Shown one piece after another: positions 6,476 to 12,156 of a stretch of DNA of 12,156 bases. Position 1 is the stretch's first letter, and each line of letters begins with the position of its first letter. A program made the translations under genes and the position numbers. The notes below the pieces were generated by a model. It saw only the letters and a program-made list of their open reading frames with translations. It did not search any database and was not told the DNA's origin. Source of the stretch: Actinomycetota bacterium (GTDB lineage Bacteria > Actinomycetota > Actinomycetes > Mycobacteriales > Mycobacteriaceae); assembly GCA_005789055.1 (NCBI GenBank), contig SYAA01000305.1:1-12156 (forward strand), written 5' to 3'.

Positions 6476-8128
6476 ATGACTGCTAGCGGGAGTGGCCGCG
6501 GGCGCAAGCCGAGGCCGGGACGCATCACGTTCGTCGGGTCGGGACCGGGGGACCCCGGTCTGCTGACGACACGCGCGCGCACCGTGCTGGCCAACGCCAC
6601 GTGTGTATTCACCGATCCGGATGTGCCTGCGGCCGTGCTCAACGTCGTCGGCAGTGCACTCGGGCCCGCGGTGGGTCCGGCACCGGCGCCGAGCGGAGAT
6701 GCTGATGGCGCGGACCCGACCGAACAGATGGTCGCGGCCGGCCCGGACATCCGGCCCGCACTGGGTGAGCCGGCTGAGGTCGCCAAGATCCTGCTCGCCG
6801 AGGCGAGGTCCGGCGCCGACGTCGTGCGTCTCGTCGCCGGCGACCCACTCTCGGTCGATTCGGTCATCACCGAGGTCAACGCGGTGTCGCGGACCAGCCT
6901 GGCCTTCGACATCGTGCCCGGCCTGCCGGCCACCGTCGCCGTGCCGACCTACGCCGGCTTGCCGCTGGGATCCACCCACACCGTCGCCGACGTCCGCGGC
7001 GAGGTGGACTGGGCGGCACTGGCCGCTGCACCCGGTCCACTGATCCTCACCGCCACGGTCTCGCACCTGGCCGAGGCGGCCCGCACACTCATCGAGTTCG
7101 GCCTGTCCGAGTCGACGCCGTGCGTGGTGACCGCCGAGGGCACTAGTTGCGCGCAGCGTTCGGTGGAGTCGACCCTGCGTGGGCTGACCGATCGCACCGC
7201 GCCGGGTGCCGGCGACCCGGCCGGCCCAATGGCCGGTCCGCTGGTGGTGACCATCGGTCGCACCGTGACTAGCCGGGCCAAGCTGAACTGGTGGGAGAGC
7301 AGGGCGCTTTACGGCTGGACGGTGCTGGTACCACGGACGAAGGACCAGGCCGGTGAGATGAGCGACCGCCTGACTGCCCACGGCGCGCTGCCGGTGGAGG
7401 TGCCGACTATCGCCGTCGAACCGCCGCGCAGCCCCGCCCAGATGGAGCGGGCCGTCAAAGGTTTGGTCGATGGGCGCTTCCAGTGGGTGGTGTTCACCTC
7501 GACCAACGCCGTGCGCGCGGTGTGGGAGAAGTTCGCCGAGTTCGGCCTCGATGCGCGGGCGTTCTCCGGTGTGAAGATCGCCTGCGTGGGTGAAGCGACG
7601 GCCGAACGGGTTCGGGCCTTCGGCATCAGCCCCGAGTTGGTGCCCTCCGGTGAGCAGTCCTCGCTGGGCCTGCTCGACGATTTCCCCGACTACGACAGCA
7701 TTTTCGATCCGGTCAACCGGGTGCTGCTGCCGCGCGCCGACATCGCCACCGAAACCCTCTCGGAGGGACTGCGCGAGCGCGGCTGGGAGATCGAGGACGT
7801 CACGGCCTACCGCACGGTGCGCGCCGCGCCGCCGCCGGCCGAGACCCGGGAGATGATCAAGACCGGTGGATTCGACGCGGTCTGCTTCACCTCCTCCTCG
7901 ACGGTGCGCAATCTCGTTGGAATCGCCGGCAAGCCGCACTCGCGCACCATTGTCGCGTGCATCGGCCCCAAGACTGCCGAGACCGCCGCCGAATTCGGTT
8001 TGCGCGTCGACGTTCAACCGGAAACCGCTGCCGTCGGCCCACTGGTCGACGCGCTGGCCGAGCATGCCGCGCGGTTGCGCGCAGAGGGCGCGCTGCCCCC
8101 GCCGCGCAAGAAGAGTCGGCGCCGGTAG
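6476..8128 (+). CDS. hemD: Uroporphyrinogen-III synthase fused to a methylase-like domain
   Basis: A 550-residue two-domain protein matching mycobacterial Rv0511. Residues 15-270 resemble a tetrapyrrole (SUMT/CobA) methylase, with the first loop VGSGPGDPGLLTTRA at 20-34, VVRLVAGDPL at 116-125 and VPTYAGLPLGS at 156-166. Residues 280-540 form uroporphyrinogen-III synthase, which cyclises and inverts ring D of hydroxymethylbilane; blocks include LVPRTKDQAGEMS, FTSTNAVRAVWE, ACVGEATAERV, FTSSSTVRN and CIGPKTAETA. The KGGDPFVFGRGGEE-type signature of active SUMT is not present in the methylase part, so its activity is uncertain. The C-terminus ends in a basic PRKKSRRR tail. ATG 6476 is chosen because GGGAG lies 5 nt upstream; the in-frame GTG 6470 has none. 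It starts 12 nt after hemC, in one operon. Confidence 0.93.
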   Translation: MTASGSGRGRKPRPGRITFVGSGPGDPGLLTTRARTVLANATCVFTDPDVPAAVLNVVGSALGPAVGPAPAPSGDADGADPTEQMVAAGPDIRPALGEPAEVAKILLAEARSGADVVRLVAGDPLSVDSVITEVNAVSRTSLAFDIVPGLPATVAVPTYAGLPLGSTHTVADVRGEVDWAALAAAPGPLILTATVSHLAEAARTLIEFGLSESTPCVVTAEGTSCAQRSVESTLRGLTDRTAPGAGDPAGPMAGPLVVTIGRTVTSRAKLNWWESRALYGWTVLVPRTKDQAGEMSDRLTAHGALPVEVPTIAVEPPRSPAQMERAVKGLVDGRFQWVVFTSTNAVRAVWEKFAEFGLDARAFSGVKIACVGEATAERVRAFGISPELVPSGEQSSLGLLDDFPDYDSIFDPVNRVLLPRADIATETLSEGLRERGWEIEDVTAYRTVRAAPPPAETREMIKTGGFDAVCFTSSSTVRNLVGIAGKPHSRTIVACIGPKTAETAAEFGLRVDVQPETAAVGPLVDALAEHAARLRAEGALPPPRKKSRRR

Positions 8129-8144
8129 GGCAACGGCTGCCGCC

Positions 8145-9125
8145 ATGTCGTTTCCCGCCGAACGTCCGCGCCGGCTGCGGTCCACTGCGGCCATGCGCCG
8201 TTTGGTAGCCCAAACCTCCTTGGAACCAAGGCATTTGGTGCTGCCGATGTTTGTCGCTGACGGTATCGACGAGCCTCGGCCGATTTCCGCCATGCCCGGT
8301 GTTGTTCAGCACACCCGGGCATCACTTCGTGCTGCTGCCGCTGATGCCGTCGCAGCCGGCGTCGGCGGACTGATGATCTTCGGTGTGCCGCGCGAGGACG
8401 ATAAGGATGCAGCCGGCTCGATTGGTCTGCGTCCCGACGGGATTCTCAATCGTGCGCTTGCCGACCTGGCCGCGGACCTCGGCGACGCCACGGTCGTCAT
8501 GGCCGATACCTGCCTCGATGAGTTCACCGACCACGGCCACTGCGGAATCGTCGATGAATCGGGCCGGGTCGACAACGACGCCACCAACGCCCAGTACGTC
8601 AAACTCGCTGTCGCCCAAGCGAACGCGGGTGCGCACGTCGTCGGTCCCAGCGGCATGATGGACGGTCAGGTGGCCGCAATCCGTGCCGGGCTTGACGCGG
8701 CCGGTCATACGCACGTGGCGATCCTGGCCTATGCGGCGAAGTTCGCCTCGGCGTTCTATGGGCCCTTCCGGGAAGCGGTTGCCTCGGGACTGACCGGTGA
8801 CCGGCGGACCTATCAGCAGGACACCGGTAACGCCCGTGAGGCGATGCGGGAGATCAGCCTCGACGTCGCCGAGGGCGCCGACATCATCATGGTCAAGCCG
8901 GCGATGGCCTATCTCGACATCGTGCGCGCCGCTGCGGAGATCTCTCCGGTACCGGTGGCGGCGTATCAGGTCTCCGGTGAGTACGCGATGATCGCCGCCG
9001 CGGCCGCACACGGCTGGATCGACCATCGCGCCGCCGCGCTGGAGTCATTGATCAGCATCCGCCGGGCCGGCGCCGACATCGTGCTGACCTACTTCGCCGC
9101 CGACGCGGCAGGGTGGCTGGCGTGA
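8145..9125 (+). CDS. hemB: Delta-aminolevulinic acid dehydratase (porphobilinogen synthase)
   Basis: A 326-residue cytosolic TIM-barrel enzyme that condenses two 5-aminolevulinates to porphobilinogen, the substrate of HemC. The two Schiff-base lysines are Lys199 in AYAAKFASAFYGPFRE and Lys251 in MVKPAMAYLD. The metal loop reads DTCLDEFTDHGHCG at 121-134, with Cys123, Asp125 and Cys133 aligning to the three zinc cysteines of the E. coli enzyme, the middle one replaced by Asp. GPSGMMDGQV at 167-176 is also conserved. ATG 8145 opens 16 nt after hemD and gives the expected length of about 325-330 residues. The longer open frame upstream lies inside hemD and is not coding. Only a weak Shine-Dalgarno-like GTAGGG is present, about 14 nt away, so coupling to hemD translation is plausible. 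Confidence 0.95.
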   Translation: MSFPAERPRRLRSTAAMRRLVAQTSLEPRHLVLPMFVADGIDEPRPISAMPGVVQHTRASLRAAAADAVAAGVGGLMIFGVPREDDKDAAGSIGLRPDGILNRALADLAADLGDATVVMADTCLDEFTDHGHCGIVDESGRVDNDATNAQYVKLAVAQANAGAHVVGPSGMMDGQVAAIRAGLDAAGHTHVAILAYAAKFASAFYGPFREAVASGLTGDRRTYQQDTGNAREAMREISLDVAEGADIIMVKPAMAYLDIVRAAAEISPVPVAAYQVSGEYAMIAAAAAHGWIDHRAAALESLISIRRAGADIVLTYFAADAAGWLA

Positions 9126-9562
9126 CCGCGCCACCGCCAGCCGGTACCCCGAGTCGGCCCGCCGACGTCGACACCGGTTTTTGGCTGTGGATGGCGGCGC
9201 TGTCGCTGCTGCTGGTCGGACAGATCGTCGACGTCGTCACCACCGCCACCGCCGCGGACGCCGCCAAGGCCGCCGGTTCGAAGTATCTGGGCATCCTCGG
9301 CATCGCGTTCATCCTGGCCGTGGGCGCTGTCGTGGTGACCTTGCTGGTCCTGATGCGTTCCGGGTACCGCTGGGCTCGCTCGCTGCTGACCGGCGGCGGC
9401 CTGGCCACCATCTTCTACACGCTGGCCAGCCTGCTGGGTGCGGCGCGTGAACCGACGGGCGCGGTGGTGTTCGCCGTGACCGGCATCATCGGATCCGTGC
9501 TCATCGGCGGCGGTACCTACCTGCTGCACCGCCCCGATTCGCAGGGGTTCTTCACCCGCTGA
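9122..9562 (+). CDS. Four-helix membrane protein of unknown function
   Basis: A 146-residue protein that I do not recognise. It has a short Pro-rich cytoplasmic N-terminus and about four hydrophobic segments near residues 20-38, 57-78, 85-107 and 113-135, with a short tail. Basic residues follow the second segment (RSGYRWAR). GTG 9122 overlaps the hemB stop as GTGA, and AGGG at 9110-9113 lies 8 nt before it. The in-frame GTG at 9113 is less likely. Tight coupling to hemB suggests expression with the heme genes. A link to heme or porphyrin handling in the membrane is only a guess. Confidence 0.75.
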   Translation: MTAPPPAGTPSRPADVDTGFWLWMAALSLLLVGQIVDVVTTATAADAAKAAGSKYLGILGIAFILAVGAVVVTLLVLMRSGYRWARSLLTGGGLATIFYTLASLLGAAREPTGAVVFAVTGIIGSVLIGGGTYLLHRPDSQGFFTR

Positions 9563-9567
9563 GCGGG
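9555..9567 (+). terminator. Possible weak hairpin with the stop codon in its loop
   Basis: CCCGC (9555-9559) pairs with GCGGG (9563-9567) around TGA, the stop of the preceding gene. TTTT follows only at 9576-9579, about 8 nt further on, so this is at best a weak terminator or an mRNA-end structure between the hem operon and the next promoter-like element. Confidence 0.25.
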
Positions 9568-9570
9568 CGA

Positions 9571-9576
9571 TAGGCT
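9571..9576 (+). promoter_or_regulatory. Putative -10 element TAGGCT before the DUF3093-like gene
   Basis: TAGGCT, the same hexamer as before the two minus-strand genes, lies 10 nt before ATG 9587. It would give an mRNA starting about 3 nt upstream of the ATG. No Shine-Dalgarno is seen there, and no clear -35 box. Confidence 0.35.
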
Positions 9577-9586
9577 TTTGCCGATC

Positions 9587-10120
9587 ATGACTGCGAGCGA
9601 ATCACTACCCGACGGCCCTGAACCGGACAGCCCCGAACCCGACGGCCCCGAACCGGACAGCCCCGTGCTGTTCTACGAGAACGGGGCAAGTTGGCACTGG
9701 CTGTGGTTGGGCGTGGCGGGGGGGCTTGCGATGGTCTTCGTTCAGTACGGCGCCGGTCTCGGTTTCCGCGCTACCGTGCCGCTGTTCTTCCTGGTGACGA
9801 TGTGCTCGGTGCTGGCCCTGCAGGTCCGGGCGGCACGGCTGCATACCAGTGTGGAACTGACCGCCCAGACCTTGCGTCAGGGCACCGAGACGCTGCCCAT
9901 CGGCCAGATTCTGCTGGTGTACCCGGAGGCCGAGCACTCGGTGAAATCCGGCGAGCCGATCGAGCCATGGCAGGAGGCCCGCACCCTCGGCGAACTGAAC
10001 GGCGTGCCCAAAGGCCGCACCGGGATCGGGCTGAAGTTGGCAAACGACCGCACCGCGCAGGCCTGGGCTCGTGATGATGAGGCGTTGCGGGCCGCGCTGA
10101 CCCAACTTGTCGAGTCCTGA
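9587..10120 (+). CDS. Two-helix membrane protein, DUF3093-like
   Basis: A 177-residue protein beginning with a Pro/Asp/Glu repeat (residues 9-26), then a WHWLW start to a first membrane segment (about 36-56) and a second at about 62-82. A soluble C-terminal part of about 95 residues contains LPIGQILLVYPE and ends GVPKGRTGIGLKL...AQAWARDD. The order (aromatic start, two helices, small beta-rich domain ending in an AWARD block) resembles the actinobacterial DUF3093 family as I remember it; function unknown. ATG 9587 is chosen; the in-frame TTG 9578 three codons earlier is less likely. No Shine-Dalgarno is visible, and a promoter-like TAGGCT lies just upstream. Its stop overlaps the next ATG by one base. 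Confidence 0.78.
   Translation: MTASESLPDGPEPDSPEPDGPEPDSPVLFYENGASWHWLWLGVAGGLAMVFVQYGAGLGFRATVPLFFLVTMCSVLALQVRAARLHTSVELTAQTLRQGTETLPIGQILLVYPEAEHSVKSGEPIEPWQEARTLGELNGVPKGRTGIGLKLANDRTAQAWARDDEALRAALTQLVES
9611..9667 (+). repeat. 15-bp (two 30-bp) tandem repeats, in frame, DGPEP/DSPEP
   Basis: Units at 9611, 9626, 9641 and 9656 (the last shortened) alternate GACGGCCCTGAACCG and GACAGCCCCGAACCC, so the array is also a doubled 30-bp unit. It encodes an acidic, proline-rich N-terminal tail on the membrane protein, probably flexible and cytoplasmic. Confidence 0.9.
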
Positions 10121-10419
10121 TGGCGGCCCCCGGCACGATCATGGCGCCCGACAAAGCCCCGGTACGCAACGTCGTACAGCTCATCGCCGCCCTGTTCGCA
10201 GCGGCGGGTGCGGCGCTGTGCTGGGCGCAGGTCAGGAGCCTGGTCGAGGTGGCTCCGGTGACCGAGGGGCAGCCGTCTACCGTCTCGGTGGTCTATGACC
10301 CACCGATGATGGTTCTAGGCCTGGTCCTGGCCACCGCGGCCGGCGTCCTGGCGATCTATGGCGTGGCCGGGCTGCGGCGGCGGGCACCGCAGATCACCCT
10401 CGACACACATACCCCCTAG
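10120..10419 (+). CDS. Small two-helix membrane protein (Rv0514-like)
   Basis: A 99-residue protein with hydrophobic segments at about 18-37 (VVQLIAALFAAAGAALCWAQ) and 63-84. A loop of about 25 residues between them (VAPVTEGQPSTVSVVYDPP) is probably outside the membrane, and a short basic tail begins at LRRR. I recall a protein of this size, Rv0514, at the same place in M. tuberculosis. The ATG overlaps the preceding TGA (TGATG), so translation is probably coupled. An in-frame ATG at 10141 is the alternative. Its last codon, TAG at 10417-10419, lies inside the palindrome controlling the next gene. Function unknown. Confidence 0.75.
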   Translation: MAAPGTIMAPDKAPVRNVVQLIAALFAAAGAALCWAQVRSLVEVAPVTEGQPSTVSVVYDPPMMVLGLVLATAAGVLAIYGVAGLRRRAPQITLDTHTP

Positions 10420-10428
10420 GGGTATAAT
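10400..10428 (+). promoter_or_regulatory. Near-consensus sigma-A promoter of the metal ATPase, leaderless
   Basis: TCGACA (10400-10405, five of six to the -35 consensus) is 17 bp from a perfect TATAAT (10423-10428). The ATG follows seven bases later, so the expected transcript starts at or next to the A of the ATG. No Shine-Dalgarno is present, which agrees with a leaderless mRNA. Confidence 0.75.
10409..10425. promoter_or_regulatory. CsoR-like operator palindrome ATACCCC-CTA-GGGGTAT
   Basis: A 7-bp perfect dyad with a three-base centre covers the spacer and the first half of the -10 box. C/G tracts flanked by AT(A) are characteristic of operators of the CsoR copper-sensing repressor family, which control copper-exporting ATPases in actinobacteria. 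Bound repressor would block RNA polymerase, and Cu(I) would relieve it. The repressor gene is not in this window. The match is from memory of the family consensus. Confidence 0.7.
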
Positions 10429-10435
10429 CCGGATC

Positions 10436-12156
10436 ATGACGATCACGGACCTGCGGCTGACCGGGATGACCTGCGCGTCCTGCGCCGCGAAAATCGAAGG
10501 CGGCCTCAACGGTCTCGACGGGGTGGCGGCCACCGTCAACTTCGCGGTCGAACAGGCCCATGTCGAGCATGATCCCGCGGTGGGCACCGATGCCCTGATC
10601 CGCGCGGTCGCCTCCACCGGTTACCGCGCCTCGGTGATCGACCATGCGCACCACTCACCCATGGAACACGGCGACCACGGCGACCACGGCGACCACGGCG
10701 ACCACATGAACCACGATCTGCCCGAGGAGCAGTTACGGCCCCGGCTGATCGGCTCCGCCATCCTCGCCGTACCGGTGGTGGCGCTGTCGATGGTGACTCC
10801 CTGGCAGTTCCCCGGTTGGCAGTGGGTGGTTCTGGCATTGGCGACACCGATCGTGTTCTGGGGCGGGTACCCCTTCCATGCCGCGGCATACAACAGCGCC
10901 CGGCACCGCTCCTCCACGATGGACACCCTGGTGTCGATCGGAACCCTGGCCGCCTACCTGTGGTCGGCGTTCGTCGTGATCACCGGGTCGACGGGGCACG
11001 GGCACGGCTCGGGTCACGTCTACTTCGAAGTCGCGGCTGCGGTCACTGTCTTTCTGCTCGCCGGCCGCTACTCCGAAGCCAAGGCCAAGCGCGCGGCCGG
11101 TTCGGCGCTGCGCGCACTGCTGTCGCTGGGCGCCAAGGAGGCCACCGTCGTGCGCGACGGCACCGAGGTGCGGATTCCCGCCGGCGAACTTGCCGTCGGC
11201 GACGTGATCGTGGTGCGGCCCGGTGAGCGGGTCGCCACCGATGGTGTCGTGATCGACGGCGCGTCGGCACTGGATACCTCAGCGATGACTGGTGAATCAG
11301 TCCCGGCCGACGTGTCGACGGGCGACTCGGTGCTCGGCGGTGCCCTCAACACCTACGGCCGGATCCTGGTGCGCGCCAGCAGGGTTGGTGCCGACACTCA
11401 ACTCGCCCGGATGGCCCGGATGGTTGTCGACGCGCAGACCGGTAAGGCCTCCATTCAGCGCCTGGCTGATCGGGTGTCGGCGGTGTTCGTTCCCGCCGTC
11501 CTGGTGATCGCCGCGGTCACCTTGGCCGGCTGGCTGTTGACCGGGCACTCGGTGATCGCCGCATTCACCGCGGCGGTCGCGGGACTGAGCATCGCCGGCC
11601 CGTGTGCGCTGGGTCTGGCCACGCCGACGGCGATCCTGGTCGGCACCGGCCGTGGCGCTCAACTGGGGGTGCTGATCAAGAGACCTCAGGTGCTGGAGAC
11701 GGCGGGCGGCATCGACACCGTCGTGCTGGACAAGACCGGCACCATCACGACCGGCCGGATGACGGTCGGTGCCGTCGAGGCGCAGCCCGGCGAGGACGCC
11801 GACGTGGTGCTGAGGCGTGCGGCGGCGGTGGAGGCCGCCTCCGAGCATCCGGTCGCGGCGGCGATCGTCACCGCGGCGCACGAACGGGGTCTGACGCTCG
11901 TCCCGGTCACCGATTTCGTCAACGATCCCGGGACCGGGGTCAGTGGGATGGTGGACGGCACGGCGGTCCGGGTGACGCGCGCCGCCGATTCCGATGGCCG
12001 CACCAGCGTGGAGGTGAGCTGGGGCGGCGCCCGCCGCGGGGTGATCCGGCTTGCCGACGCGATCAAGCCCACCAGCGCCGAGGCGATCGCCGAACTCAAG
12101 GCGCTGGGCATCACCCCGATGCTGTTGACCGGTGACAATCAGGCGGTGGCCGCGCG
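10436..12156 (+). CDS. Heavy-metal P1B-type ATPase (CtpA/CtpB/CtpV-like), partial, GPC variant
   Basis: The first 573 codons of a membrane cation pump, cut by the window end. Residues 1-68 form a ferredoxin-like metal-binding domain with GMTCASC (Cys13, Cys16). A His-rich linker at 70-93 holds nine histidines, including four GDH units. Membrane helices follow from about 103. MDTLVSIGTLAAYLWS at 162-177 is typical of copper ATPases, with a second His cluster (GHGHGSGH, 187-194) in an external loop. Catalytic parts are TGES 285-288, phosphorylated Asp432 in DKTGTITTG, SEHP near 469-472 and LLTGDN near the end. The ion-site motif, CPC in copper pumps, reads GPC (388-390), followed by a normal ALGLATPTA. 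The CsoR-like operator and domain layout point to Cu(I) export; the missing cysteine makes specificity uncertain. No frameshift was seen. Confidence 0.93.
   Translation, partial: MTITDLRLTGMTCASCAAKIEGGLNGLDGVAATVNFAVEQAHVEHDPAVGTDALIRAVASTGYRASVIDHAHHSPMEHGDHGDHGDHGDHMNHDLPEEQLRPRLIGSAILAVPVVALSMVTPWQFPGWQWVVLALATPIVFWGGYPFHAAAYNSARHRSSTMDTLVSIGTLAAYLWSAFVVITGSTGHGHGSGHVYFEVAAAVTVFLLAGRYSEAKAKRAAGSALRALLSLGAKEATVVRDGTEVRIPAGELAVGDVIVVRPGERVATDGVVIDGASALDTSAMTGESVPADVSTGDSVLGGALNTYGRILVRASRVGADTQLARMARMVVDAQTGKASIQRLADRVSAVFVPAVLVIAAVTLAGWLLTGHSVIAAFTAAVAGLSIAGPCALGLATPTAILVGTGRGAQLGVLIKRPQVLETAGGIDTVVLDKTGTITTGRMTVGAVEAQPGEDADVVLRRAAAVEAASEHPVAAAIVTAAHERGLTLVPVTDFVNDPGTGVSGMVDGTAVRVTRAADSDGRTSVEVSWGGARRGVIRLADAIKPTSAEAIAELKALGITPMLLTGDNQAVAA
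10670..10705 (+). repeat. Four 9-bp tandem repeats (GGCGACCAC), in frame, GDH units
   Basis: Four identical copies of GGCGACCAC encode residues 79-90 of the ATPase, in the linker between the metal-binding domain and the first membrane helix. Perfect identity suggests a recent or still variable expansion of potential metal-binding histidines. Confidence 0.93.

Noticed and set aside
5746..6933. 395-codon minus-strand open frame opposite hemC/hemD
   Set aside because: Ser/Ala/Pro-rich shadow composition and complete overlap with conserved coding sequence on the other strand.
5945..8293. 782-codon open frame on the minus strand across hemC, hemD and hemB
   Set aside because: It is a GC-skew shadow: low-complexity Arg/Gly/His composition, no domains, and the plus strand is fully accounted for by conserved enzymes.

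Overview
The window is GC-rich actinobacterial chromosome. Gene order and near-identical protein motifs match the heme-biosynthesis neighbourhood of mycobacteria (the Rv0501-Rv0514 region of M. tuberculosis, recalled from memory, not searched). The organism is most likely a non-tuberculous Mycobacterium/Mycolicibacterium. The cyclopropane synthase and mmpS/mmpL genes that interrupt this block in M. tuberculosis are absent here.

Layout. 5-2163 (+): an atypical NAD-dependent epimerase/dehydratase-like protein, then a PlsC/MGAT-like acyltransferase. 2182-3559 (-): a hotdog (HadA-like) dehydratase-fold protein and a SerB1-like HAD phosphatase with a C-terminal membrane segment. 3639-3899 (+): a small CxxC glutaredoxin-like protein, divergent from serB1 across a tandemly duplicated promoter region. 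4024-9125 (+): hemA, hemC, hemD (fused to a methylase-like domain) and hemB, which take glutamyl-tRNA to uroporphyrinogen III. 9122-10419 (+): three small membrane proteins, tightly packed. 10436-window end (+): a heavy-metal P1B-type ATPase, cut by the window edge, with its own near-consensus promoter and a CsoR-like palindrome.

Most notable points. (1) Between hemA and hemC lies an array of 15-bp repeats. It encodes a 37-codon ORF of RGFAL pentapeptides whose ATG overlaps the hemA stop (ATGA) and whose stop overlaps a CTG that is the only plausible start for full-length HemC (CTGA). The conserved HemC N-terminus has no ATG, GTG or TTG in frame. (2) The metal ATPase has GPC where copper pumps have CPC, yet carries a CxxC domain, a His-rich linker and a copper-type operator. 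(3) Several genes have a -10 hexamer (TAGGCT or TATAAT) 6-10 nt before the start codon, which suggests leaderless or near-leaderless mRNAs. (4) Short in-frame tandem repeats recur at gene ends through the window. No RNA gene, insertion sequence or CRISPR array was seen, and no gene-free stretch exceeds about 125 bases.
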